DNA from: Acidimicrobiia bacterium
Lineage (GTDB): Bacteria > Actinomycetota > Acidimicrobiia > Spongiisociales > JAHEDJ01
DNA length: 64,000 bases
Assembly: GCA_029210695.1 (NCBI GenBank)
Contig: JARGFH010000004.1
Coordinates: forward strand, 1-64,000
Direction: 5' to 3'
Each line of letters starts with the position of its first letter. Position 1 is the stretch's first letter. The position numbers were made by a program, and so were the translations under genes. Below, one piece after another: positions 1-10,000 of this stretch. The notes under the pieces were generated by a model. It was given only the letters and a program-made list of their open reading frames with translations, ran no database searches and was not told the DNA's origin.

Positions 1-93
1 GACGACAGTCGCCGTTGGATCGTCCGAGCCGACAACTGTATCGCCCTGGGATTCTTGGAGACTCTTTACCTTGGAAGCGAGGATGGAGTTATG

Positions 94-378
94 TCAAAGA
101 AACCCCGACTCGCCATCGGCCAGGCGGATCACCTTGGGATCACCGGTATTGCGTTGCGCGGTGATAAACGCCAACACATCCGCCGTGGTCACCGCATCAG
201 GATCCTTAGGAATCAGCGCAAAGAACACCTTCAGATCGAACCCGGCCGCCAACACCGTGTTCGATCGGCAGCGGGCCGCCAAGAACTCCAGATAGTCATC
301 AACCACCCGATGACCCAACTGCACACGCAGCCGTCCAGCCGGTGAAACAGACCGAATCAAACACGGGAACCAAGACAT
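94..378 (-). pseudogene. Truncated tyrosine recombinase (phage-type integrase), N-terminal part only
   Basis: The reading frame encodes about 94 residues that look like the N-terminal SAM-like core-binding domain of a tyrosine recombinase: VVDDYLEFLAARCRSNTV, then DLKVFFALIPKDP and TTADVLAFITAQR. In this family the segment after LADGESG normally continues into a long catalytic domain with the Arg...His-x-x-Arg...Tyr residues. Here it stops two residues later, and the next 90 bases to the window edge give no recognisable continuation in any frame. I therefore call it a 5' fragment of an integrase rather than a complete gene. The start at 378 is the Met nearest the conserved region; an upstream Met at 447 would add a Trp/Gly-rich stretch that looks non-coding. 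Family identification is from memory of the motif pattern. Confidence 0.6.
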
Positions 379-493
379 ACGGGCATCCTTTCCCGGCCCC
401 GGACGGGGCCACCACACAGAGTCCCAGACCCCCCACCCATCGTCCAAGAAACCCGCCCCCGATTACCCCCATATCCTCACATCGGAGTGCGGG

Positions 494-904
494 TTACGGG
501 CGTAGTTCGAGGAAGCCTGCCGCTGCGAAGTCCTGATCGAACGCCAGTGCTTCGCGGAGGCGGCGGTTGCGCATCACCTGAAAGCTTGTTGCATCGACGA
601 ACGAGTAGCTCCTCTCGTCGTGCTTCCGCAGCCAGGCCCACGCGTTGTTCTCTTGGTCGATGGTGACCCGGTGGACGGCGAGTTTGGATTGCTGTTGGAG
701 TGCGCCGATCCGGTCGAGGAAGGCTAGGGCAGTTCGGTGACCGTCCTTGCGGCGGAGAAACGTCCAGGTTTCTCCTACGACCAGATTGGTGGTTAGTACC
801 TGTTCGGCAGATCCAAGATGGGCGAGCATCGCCAACGCATCGGAGTGCCCTCCATCCCCGGGGAGGGACCACGCCACCCACCAGCTGGTGTCGGCGAACT
901 TCAC
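494..904 (-). CDS. vapC: VapC-type PIN-domain toxin ribonuclease
   Basis: 136 residues, the usual VapC length. The PIN-domain acidic residues are visible: Asp in KFADTSWW at the N-terminus, Glu in VVGETWTFL, Asp in FVDATSF, and the C-terminal pair in ALAFDQDF. Members cleave RNA with Mg2+ coordinated by these acids and are held inactive by the cognate antitoxin. I chose the GTG at 904 because it sits in a GTGA overlap with the stop of the antitoxin gene upstream and puts the first catalytic Asp at residue 5. An in-frame Met at 982 would add an Arg-rich tail inside the antitoxin gene. Toxin and antitoxin are clearly co-translated. Confidence 0.88.
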   Translation of the reverse strand: MKFADTSWWVAWSLPGDGGHSDALAMLAHLGSAEQVLTTNLVVGETWTFLRRKDGHRTALAFLDRIGALQQQSKLAVHRVTIDQENNAWAWLRKHDERSYSFVDATSFQVMRNRRLREALAFDQDFAAAGFLELRP

Positions 905-1131
905 GAGTCGTAGACCACCCGGTCGATCTCGCCCGGTTCGGTCGTGAATTCTTCGCCTGCGAAGCCGGCGAGCTGGTGCCACGGATCGTCAGCCGACCGG
1001 GTGTCCTGGTTGGGGAGGAGAGTGGCCAGGCCGCGGCGGATCAGCTCGGACTTGGAGATGCCCCGGCGTTTCGCTTCGGCTGCTGCTTCGGCGTCGAGTT
1101 CGTCGGGGATGGTGATCGTAATCGTCTTCAT
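901..1131 (-). CDS. vapB: VapB-type ribbon-helix-helix antitoxin
   Basis: 76 residues. The N-terminus MKTITITIPDELDAEAAAEA followed by KRRGISKSELIRRGL is a classic ribbon-helix-helix DNA-binding fold: beta-strand, helix, turn, helix. The C-terminal half (residues about 45-76) is acidic and would wrap the toxin. Expected roles are neutralising the downstream PIN toxin and autorepressing the operon. The frame stays open upstream to 1395, but only the Met at 1131 gives the canonical RHH start, and a repeat-rich operator lies directly upstream of it. A second Met five codons earlier (1146) lies inside that operator and is less likely. Confidence 0.85.
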   Translation of the reverse strand: MKTITITIPDELDAEAAAEAKRRGISKSELIRRGLATLLPNQDTRSADDPWHQLAGFAGEEFTTEPGEIDRVVYDS

Positions 1132-1141
1132 GGAGTCATTA

Positions 1142-1171
1142 TACATAGGCGCTGTTGCGACGCCTACATAG
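1142..1171. promoter_or_regulatory. Inverted plus direct repeat upstream of vapB (candidate autoregulatory operator)
   Basis: TAGGCG (1146-1151) and CGCCTA (1161-1166) form a perfect inverted repeat with a 9-nt spacer. Overlapping this, TACATAG occurs twice in the same orientation (1142-1148 and 1165-1171). The element begins 11 bases from the vapB start codon. RHH antitoxins such as VapB typically bind repeated sites at this position, so operator function is inferred from placement. Confidence 0.55.
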
Positions 1172-1673
1172 TGCTCCCCTCGCGGGTTGAGGTGCGCGGT
1201 CCCAGGTTCTAGACAAGTTCGGTCTGAGCCGACCTGCCAGCCAGGATGAGCGTCGAGCACGATGCTGTGGCCCAGAGCGAACCCGGTCTCGGCCAACTCC
1301 TGGATCTCGACTTCCGGGAGGCGTGGGTCGGTCCCGTCGCCTGGTGCACAGCTGGGCGGAGGCTCTGGCGCACTCCACGTGGACGGGGCGGTCAAGACGA
1401 AAGCGCTGTGTTTCTCAGTGGGCCAGGATCGCTATTGTCAGATCACGTGCACGACGTCCTCGACAATTGCGGGTTCTACGGCGAGAAGGCTCCCAGGATT
1501 TCGATGGCCGACCCCCGGGACACCCTCATTGAGCAACCTTCGTTGCTAAACGACAATCCGTGCTCCGGTCCGCTTGAGAACACCGACCGACCGGTGAAGT
1601 GTCCCGGCCCCGGCAGGCACCGTATCGCTCTGATACCACCGGCCGTCTCCTATACCCTTCCCCGGCACCCGCG
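1172..1673. other. Non-coding or decayed stretch before the phosphopantetheinyl transferase
   Basis: About 500 bases with no gene I can support. Open frames cross it on both strands, but none resembles a protein family and none has a ribosome-binding site. One stable hairpin is visible: AGCAAC (1532-1537) and GTTGCT (1542-1547) around a CTTC loop. No convincing -35/-10 pair is seen before 1674. The stretch may hold a decayed gene given the integrase remnant nearby. Confidence 0.4.
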
Positions 1674-2378
1674 ATGACTTCATCAGGAACACCAGGCCTC
1701 ACCGGCTGGGACTCGCCGTTTCCCCGTGGAGTCGGATTCGCCCAGGTGGACTTGGGTCACTTGAACATGGATGCCGTCGCCCACGACCCGATTGCCTCTC
1801 GTGAACTGAGCGCTCTCGGCGAGGGACCAACCGAGGCGAGACGCTTGGAGTTTGCAGCCGGGCGTGCGGCCGCCCGGCAAGCGCTGCGTGGTCTCGGTGT
1901 GGAAGAGACGCCTGTGCTGATCGGTGGTCGTCGGGAACCGATCTGGCCGACCGGAGCGATAGGGACGATCACGCACTCAGACGGGACGGCTCTGGCGGCT
2001 GTGGCCTGGCAGAAGCACTGGTCGGGGCTTGGCCTGGACATCGAGAGTCTCGATCGCTTCTTTCCCGACCTCATCACGATGATCACCTCGGCATCGGAAC
2101 GGGTCGGGTTGGAACCGCTGTTGAACAGCGCTCCCGAGCGCACGGCAGTAGCGGTCTTCGCTGCCAAAGAGGCCCTCTACAAGGCATTGTTCCCACGGGT
2201 TGGGAGGCTTTTCGGTTTCGACGCTGCATACGTTCGACCCGGTGCACATCCGAATCAGGTGACCCTCCAACTGCTCGACGATCTCGCAGCCGACGTTCGG
2301 GCAGGAACGGTTTACTCGGTCCAGACAATATGGCGCCAGCGCCTGGTGCTGGCTTCGCTGGCTATCGAGGCAGTGTGA
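1674..2378 (+). CDS. 4'-phosphopantetheinyl transferase (EntD/Sfp superfamily)
   Basis: 234 residues. It transfers the phosphopantetheine arm of CoA onto a conserved Ser of carrier domains and would activate the four carrier domains of the neighbouring NRPS operon. Visible motifs: WPTGAIGTITHSDG (about 91-104, the substrate-binding ITH motif), GLGLDIE (118-124, Mg2+-binding Asp122 and Glu124) and FAAKEALYKALFP (about 166-178, catalytic Lys-Glu). The LEFAAGRAAAR segment near residue 60 matches the EntD-like branch. The Met at 1674 gives a normal family length; the frame is open to 1599, but that extension is low-complexity. No clear Shine-Dalgarno is present. The gene is convergent with the NRPS/ABC operon, whose exporter gene ends 27 bases away. 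Confidence 0.9.
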   Translation: MTSSGTPGLTGWDSPFPRGVGFAQVDLGHLNMDAVAHDPIASRELSALGEGPTEARRLEFAAGRAAARQALRGLGVEETPVLIGGRREPIWPTGAIGTITHSDGTALAAVAWQKHWSGLGLDIESLDRFFPDLITMITSASERVGLEPLLNSAPERTAVAVFAAKEALYKALFPRVGRLFGFDAAYVRPGAHPNQVTLQLLDDLAADVRAGTVYSVQTIWRQRLVLASLAIEAV

Positions 2379-2404
2379 TGCTGCCGGATCGCTGGCGACC
2401 TACC

Positions 2405-4051
2405 TCAGCTCGATACGATGCGGCCGCCCTTGAGTTCGATGACTTCGTCAACCCCGCCGAGCACGGCCGGATCGTGGGTTATGAGTAGCACCGCAGGGCG
2501 TGGTTGAAGCGTGGCGATGTTACTGATGACGGCATGGAGAGCGTCACGGTCGAGGTGGTTCGTCGGCTCATCGAGGATCAGGATGCTTGGCCTGTGGATG
2601 ACGGCTCTCGCGATTGCGAGTCGTTGACGCTGACCACCCGAGAGAAAGACACCTTCATCACCGATGTCCGTGTCTAGTCCGTCCGGCAAGCTCTCAACGA
2701 ATGAGGCGTCCGCGACCTTGAGCGCCCGGTCGATATCGTCCCGATTCAGTCCGATACGACCATAAGTGATGTTGTCGACCACCGACCCGTGCAGGAGCAC
2801 CGTCTGCTGCGGGACCACACCCATCCTCCTGCGAAGCGAGATCATGTCAAGATCGGGATAGGGGATTGAGTCCGCCAAGAGCTGGCCTCGATCAGGGCGA
2901 TAGAACCCGAGTATGAGACTCACGAGCGTCGACTTCCCCGAGCCGTTCGGCCCCGTGATGGCGATGACGCTCCCTGGCTGCAGTTCGAGTGACACGCCTT
3001 CGAGCACGGGTTCCTCTCCGTATCCGAACGTGACATCCACCACTCGAAGGTGACCCGCGAATTGGATCTCGGTCGAGCCTTGATACGGTCGAGCATCCCC
3101 TTCTGTGAGTAATGCGTCGAGATGCGAGAGAGACGTTAAGCCTTCAATGACGGCGGGGACTCTCAGCGCTATTCCTCCAAGCGGGCCTCGCATCAGTGCG
3201 AACCCGGCATAGAACGAAATGAGATCCCCCAGCGTCAAGCTGCCCTGAGCCACGAAAATTCCGCCGACGATGAGGACGCTAGCTCCCGCGAGAGCCAGCA
3301 AAGTGGTCTGCGAAAGCGAATACGCCTTGTTCCACAAGGATTGCTGTACACCCGCTTCCTCCAATTCGCCCGCCCGCAGCGCGATCCGATCCATCTCCAT
3401 CTCTTCGGCTCCGTGGGTTCGGATCAAGTCCATGGTCCTGAGAATTCGTAGAACTTCACGACTGAAGTGTTCGAACATCCGGTGCTGATGCCGGACACGT
3501 TGTCGTAGGATCCGCCCCAACAGTCGACCCGTAAGCATGATGGCCGGGCCGAAGCCAAGCGTGATGGCCGCCAGAACTGGATTCATCTCGATCAGGACTG
3601 CGCCGATTCCCACAACGATCACGAACCCGGGAAGATAGGTATCAAAAACGGCCTTGGTACCGCGATCGATGCGCTCGGATTCCTGGACGATCTGATCATG
3701 GAGAACGGACGGTTCCTGTGATGTGACGAACCTCCGACTCACGAGGAACAGTTTCTCGACGGCATCCTGCCGAAGACGCTTGATAGCGTCGCGGACCACT
3801 GAAGCCGTGACATATCCGCCCCCTAATGAGAGCGCCGCGCCGAGGAGTGTCAAACCGAGGATCATGGCGCCGATCGTCAATAGCCGATCTATATCGCGAG
3901 CTGGTATCGCCTCGTCGATCGCGATCCTGACGAGTATGGGTATCGGAATCAGGGTGAGCGCGTTCAAGATCGAGAGGAGAACGCCTCCGAGAAGTCGACC
4001 TCGTGAGGAGCGATAGAGGCCGATGTAGCGCTTGAAAACTGGCCAACTCAT
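2405..4051 (-). CDS. ABC exporter, fused membrane and ATPase domains
   Basis: 548 residues with the type IV (MsbA/multidrug-like) exporter layout. The N-terminal 300 residues carry about six hydrophobic segments, the first at 20-45. A C-terminal ATPase has Walker A GPNGSGKST (367-375), Q-loop VVPQQT (412-417), signature LSGGQ (470-474), Walker B ILILDEP (489-495) and switch His in LLITHDP. Half-transporters of this kind work as homodimers in the cytoplasmic membrane. Its start overlaps the stop of the terminal NRPS gene by ATGA, so it is the last gene of the peptide operon. The natural inference is export of the peptide, or self-resistance. A lipid-exporter role is possible but less supported by context. 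Confidence 0.9.
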   Translation of the reverse strand: MSWPVFKRYIGLYRSSRGRLLGGVLLSILNALTLIPIPILVRIAIDEAIPARDIDRLLTIGAMILGLTLLGAALSLGGGYVTASVVRDAIKRLRQDAVEKLFLVSRRFVTSQEPSVLHDQIVQESERIDRGTKAVFDTYLPGFVIVVGIGAVLIEMNPVLAAITLGFGPAIMLTGRLLGRILRQRVRHQHRMFEHFSREVLRILRTMDLIRTHGAEEMEMDRIALRAGELEEAGVQQSLWNKAYSLSQTTLLALAGASVLIVGGIFVAQGSLTLGDLISFYAGFALMRGPLGGIALRVPAVIEGLTSLSHLDALLTEGDARPYQGSTEIQFAGHLRVVDVTFGYGEEPVLEGVSLELQPGSVIAITGPNGSGKSTLVSLILGFYRPDRGQLLADSIPYPDLDMISLRRRMGVVPQQTVLLHGSVVDNITYGRIGLNRDDIDRALKVADASFVESLPDGLDTDIGDEGVFLSGGQRQRLAIARAVIHRPSILILDEPTNHLDRDALHAVISNIATLQPRPAVLLITHDPAVLGGVDEVIELKGGRIVSS

Positions 4052-7000
4052 CGCAGCTCCGCCGTCTGAGCAGGCTCAGCGCGGAGTGCTGCCTGGATGT
4101 GCTTAGCCACCATCTGTGCATGCGGGGCACGCATCAATGATTGCTCGCCCCGATGGGTTCCCGGAACACCGACAACTTCGAGATTCGAGCCGGTTACCTC
4201 CCGCCAGGGAGTGAGGGCGGCGACCTTCGACGGATCGGTATTGTCGCCCGCCTGAATAAAGAGCACTCGTCCATCGTACGGTCCCGGCTTGTAGGTCGAA
4301 GCCGCCCTAGTCGCGGCACGGAACATCAGCCTCTCGACCAGCCGAGGGCTGAGAGGGCGACCGGTGACTCGCGCCATCACGGTTTTCGGTCCATGACGGA
4401 GGCGGCCGCCGAGTCGGCGAGCGTGAAGGGCCAGCTGCTTGCCAATCCGCCTTCGGTCGAGCGTTCCGTGGAGAAGACCCGACATTCGCTTGCTCACCGA
4501 GCTAGCCCGGCGTGCCCCGCCGGGCCGGAATCGGGCATCGATCAGGACGACGAGGTCCACGGGTTCTCCTTCGGAGCGGAGCCGCCTGGCGACCTCGAAC
4601 GCGATCAGACCCCCCAGGGAGTATCCGACGAGAACGTGGGGGCCGGTGCTACCTTCCGACTTCATCGCTGTGTGGCAGTGGACGGCCAGCGCGTCAATCG
4701 TTTTGAGCGGTGAGGACCTTCCGTCCAGGCCCACGGCCTCAATCCCGAGGATCGGGCGACCGGTCTTGAGGCTGCGGGCCATCAGTTCATACGTCATGAC
4801 ATTGCCTCCGGCGGGGGGCATGCAGACGATGGGACTGCCTTCGGTCCCATGCTTGATAGTGATGACGGGGCCGCCCGGCCGAGGCCCCTGCGCGCTGATG
4901 CGTTCCGTGAACGCGGCCAGCGTAGGTGCTTCAAACAAAACCGACAGGGGGAGGCGTCTGCCGTACTGCTTCTCTATCGCTGCCGTCAGTCGGATGGCCA
5001 GGAGCGAGTGTCCGCCGAGGTCGAAGAAGTTGGAGTCCGCTCCGATGTCTTGGACCTCGAGGGTCTGCTCCCACAGGCGGGCCATCCCTATCTGGGCGGC
5101 TCCCTGGGGCGGCTGGAAGGACCGCTGTGGAACTGTGGGCGAGGGGAGCGCTGCCTCATCCACTTTGCCGTTGGCCGTCAAGGGCAAGGCGTCGACGATG
5201 ACGACCGCCGACGGGATCATGAAGCCTGGTAGTAGCGGACCGAGATGGTCTATGGCCGTCTGTGACGTGATCTTCCCGACTACGTAGGCCACGAGTCGCG
5301 AGTCGGCTCCAGTCGACCGTACCGCGACGTGGGCTTGTTCGATGGCCGGGTGACTGCGGAGGTGGGCTTCTATTTCGCCCGGCTCGACTCGGAATCCGCG
5401 CAGTTTGACCTGTCGATCGATCCTTCCAAGGTACTCTATGTCGCCGTCGGGCCTGCGGCGCACGAGGTCTCCGGTTCGGTACACCCGTTGCCCTCCGAGG
5501 GTCACGAAGCGTTCGTTGGTGAGCTGCGGGTTCTTGCGATACCCGGCGGCGACGCCGAGCCCTCCGACAACCAACTCGCCGGGAGCACCGGCTGGAAGGG
5601 GGTTCATGTTCGCGTCTACCACGGTCGCCGTGGCCCCCGAGATCGGTGTGCCGATAGGGACGGTCCTGGCGCGACTTGGCACGTTCGTGACGAGTTTCCA
5701 CGTTGCAAAGGTGGTTGTTTCGGTCGGCCCGTAGACATTTACCAGCCTCCGCGGTGGCCCGGATTCGAGACACGAGCGCACGGCATCCGAGTCCGCGGCC
5801 TCGCCGCCGAACATGAGCGTGTCTAGCGATTCGAACGCGTCCGGCGCATGGCGTATTACGGCGTTGAACAGAGCGGTCGTCAGGAACATAACCGTGATAC
5901 CGCTTGCGCGGATTTCTCTTACAAGTGAATCCGGGGAGAGCAGGGTGGCACTGTCTATGACGTGGAGCGCCGCGCCGTTGAGAAGAGCCCCCCATATCTC
6001 GAACGTGGCTGCATCAAACCCTGTGTTGGAGGCGAATCCGATGACCGAATCGCTGGATAGGTCGACATAATTCGGGTCGCTGACGAGATTGACGATCGAT
6101 TGTTCTTCGATCTCGACGCCCTTCGGTGACCCGGTGGAACCCGAGGTATACATGATGTAGGCGATCCGGTCAGATGTTCCCGGGTCGGCCTCTCGCTGAA
6201 CTGCTCTGACCTCGATTCGTGGATCGTTGATGCCGTTGCCTTGGGACAGAATCGCCTTCAACCGGGCGTCCTGAGCGATCGTGTCGATTCTCGCCTGTGG
6301 ATAGGCGAGGTCGAGAGGAACGTAGACCGCTCCAGCGCGCAAGATCCCAACGATCGCCGCAACGATGCTTGATCCGCGCGCCATCTGTACGCCTACCGCG
6401 TCGCCGGGTTCGATGCCTGCAGCTTCCAAAGCGCTAGCGATCTGATGCGACGCCGCCGCGAGTTCGCCGAACGAATGGGGCTTCCTGCCATCCACTATGG
6501 CTGCCGACGACGGGGCGCGGTCGAACACCCGGTCTGCGAGGTCGATGAGTCGTGCTTTGGCGATAGATCTAGGCTCGGAAACTGGACGAGCAGGTTCGAG
6601 CTGAAGGGTGTCGATCCGTCGGTCGGTGTCCTCCCCTGTGGCTCGAAGCAGTTCTGTGTAGTGCTCGGCCATGGCAAGCACCGTTTCCTTGTCGAAGAGA
6701 TCGTTTCTGAACTCCATGAGGAAGCGAACACCATCGTCCCTCTTCGTGACATGGGTGCGAAGGTCGTACTTCGCCGGATGGGAGCCGAGGTCGACGCCGA
6801 GTGGAACGTTGGAGAGGTGCGGCAACGACAACGCCGACGATTGCCCAGATCTCATGTCGAACATCGTCTGAAAGATGGGCGTCCGGGACGTGTCTCTTGG
6901 TGCGTCGAGGTGCTCCACCACCGCATCGAAGGGGACGTGTCGATGCGCCAGAGCTTCGAGCATCGCCGAGCGGATACGATTGAGCAGGTCCCGGATGGTC

Positions 7001-10000
7001 AACTCTGGCCGGATTCGCACCCGGATCGGGAGTGGGTTGACGAAAAAGCCGACAACGTTCTCCAACTCGAGGTTGTTGCGTTCGGTACTCGGGATCCCGA
7101 TGACGAAGTCGTCCTGTCGGGTGAATCTGTGAATGAGCAGTGCATAGATGGCCAGGTAGGCCATGAACGGCGTCATTCCCTCGTCGCGGGCCACACGCTC
7201 GACCTCTCCGGAGACCTCCGCATCGATTTCCAATCGAACCACTCCGGCCTCTCCATCACTCTGCGGTGGACGGATCCGGTCGGTGGGCAGGTCCAGATTC
7301 GACGTGGAACCATCGAGCGTCTTCAGCCACCACTTCAAATCGGGGTCGGCGGCCGTTAGTTGCTGTTCCTGGCGCCGCGCAAAATCCGCGTAGGTCGTTG
7401 CTATGTCCGGGAGATCGGCAGAGCGACCTTCGACCCACGCCGTGTAGAGCGTCTCCAAATCGCCTCGAATGATCTGCATCGAATCTGCGTCCGTGGCGAT
7501 GTGGTGCGCCACGATCGAAAGAATGTGGTCGTCATCAGCAATCCGGAAGAGTTTGGTGCGAATCGGGTGGTCATTCGCCAGGTCGAACGGTGCCAGCGCC
7601 TCGTGACGAAGCGCGGCGGAGAGGTCCAGGGAGGTATCGACCTCGACGAGCTCGATGGCGTGCGGCCGTGGGCTATCGACGATCTGGAATGGGACACCAT
7701 TCTCTTCGCGTATTCTCGTTCTAAACACGGGATGCCGCGCAACGATGGTATCCATTGCATGCTGCACGGCCCGAAGTGAAAGCTCCCCGTACAGGCGCAC
7801 TCGCCAGGGGGTGTGGTAGTTGCCGGCTTCGGGTGTCAACCGGTGGAGGAACCACAACCGGCGTTGAGCGAACGACAGGGGAGATCGTTCATTCTGGTTG
7901 GTACGCGACTCGTGTTCGGCTGCCGGCTCGGCGCTTCGATAGCGCTCGAGCTCGCGCACGAACGCTCGTGGGGTTGGCGCTTCGAAGATGGTGCTGATGG
8001 GCAACCCCACATCCCATTCGGCATCGACTCGCGAGAACGCCCTGATCGCGGTCAACGAATGGCCGCCTAATTCGAAGAAGTTGTCATCGGGGCCGACGTC
8101 GATACCGATCACCTCGCCCCATATGTCGCACATGCGGGCGAGTAGGGCCGGATCGACCACGTCGGAACCCGGTGCCGGCTGAGGTGCCTCCGTCGCCAGG
8201 TTTGTCGGTCCTTCGACCTCACGAGGTCGGGTCTGGATCGGCGCATCGGGATTCGACACCAGGCGGTCGGCGAGTCGATCGAATTCATCGAGGAGTCCGA
8301 CGATGGTCGACTCGTCAAAGAGGTCGGTGTTGTAAACCAAGTTCCCGTTTAGCGATGTCTCGTCGTTTCCCAGGTACATCGTGAAGTCGAACTTCGAAGC
8401 CTCGGAGACCCTCTCGATGGATGCGGCTTCGACTCCGACGAAGGCCGGATCGGCGGCGAATGCCGAGACGCCGAACTGAAAGAAGACCTGGAACAGCGGC
8501 GTTCGATCGGCATGACGGGCCGGTGCAACGGCGCGGACCACTTGCTCGAATGGCACCTCGCGGTGATCGTAGGCGGCCAGCAGCGAGGATCGCACGGATC
8601 GGAGGACTTCGCGAAAGCTTGATCCCGGCTGAAGCGTGTGCCGGATGGCCAGCGTGTTGACCAAGAATCCGATCAGGCTCTGGGTGTCGCCGGAGGCCCG
8701 ATCGGCGCTTGGGATGCCAACGACGACATCATCGCTTCCTGAGCGCTCGTGAAGGTTCGAGATGAACAGGGCAAGCCCGACCATGAATGCCGTCGCGGAC
8801 TCCTCCCGGGCCAGAGCCAGGAATTGGTTCCTGTCGGTCTGGGTGAGTACGAACCTGTGATTGCGCCCGGTGAATGTCATGATGTCGGGCCGCGGCCGGT
8901 CCGGGTTGAGGTCGATGGCGTCCGGAGCACCAACCAGTTGACTCTGCCAGAACGCCAGGTCCCGATCGTAGGTTCCGTCGTCCAACGCCTGGCGCTGCGC
9001 TATCGCGTAGTCGGCGTATTGGATTGGCATCGAGTCGAGATCTGGTTCGGATCCCTCACGGAGTGCGTTGTACGCCGAGGAGAGTTCGCCGAACAAGATC
9101 GGCAACGACCACCCATCGCTGGCGATATGGTGCACAGCGCTGATCAGAATGTGTTCATCCGGCGACATCCGCAGGATCGTGGTCCGCCAAACCGGTTCGC
9201 CGGCCAGATCGAACGAGTACGACGCAGCCTCCTGGGTGATTCGTTCGGCCTCGCCTTGTCTATCTCCGTCCCAATCGCTGAGATCGATCACCGCCAACTG
9301 AACCGGGCCAGGATCGTCCACGATCTGGATAGGGTCCCCATCGTTTGCCACGTAGCGAGTGCGGAGGATCTCGTGGCGGGCCGCCACGACTTCGCAGGCC
9401 CGCCGGAGTATCTCGATGTCGAGCCGACCGCGGAGACGGTGAACCTTCGTGATGGTGTAGTTGGCACTCCCCGGGTACATGCGGTCCAGAACCCAGAGCC
9501 GCTCCTGTGCCGAAGATAGAGGGGCTTGCTTGACGCGAGGAGTGACCGCTGGCGGCACACCAGTCCTGGCCTCGAGCAGGGCGCGTTTGGCGGGTGACAA
9601 CCGGGCGATCCGACCGTCGGTGTCCCCTGGTGTGAGCCCCTGGTTCGGCGACCGCTGAGAGAAGCGCCGTTCCAATAAGGCTTGCTTGGCCGGTGAAAGC
9701 GCAGCTACCCGATCTTGGGTATCGGTGCTGCGATCGGTGGCCAATGCAGCGGACTTGTCGACGATCTCCGCGATCTCCGCCCGGTCGATTTTGCCGTTCG
9801 CATTGATCGGCATCGCGTCGACCACAACATATCGTGCTGGGATCGCCACCCGGGGGACCTTCGAGCGGAGATGCTCCCGCAGAGACGTGGTCGTCGGTGT
9901 CTCGGATTCTGTGACTATTGCGGCATCGAGACGGGTGATCCGACCGCCATGATGGACCGGGACTACTGCGGCGCGCTTGACGCCCGGGTGTTCTTCCAGG

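Noticed and set aside
1246-1677. Open frame of 143 codons before the phosphopantetheinyl transferase
   Set aside because: No family match, no ribosome-binding site, and composition unlike neighbouring proteins.
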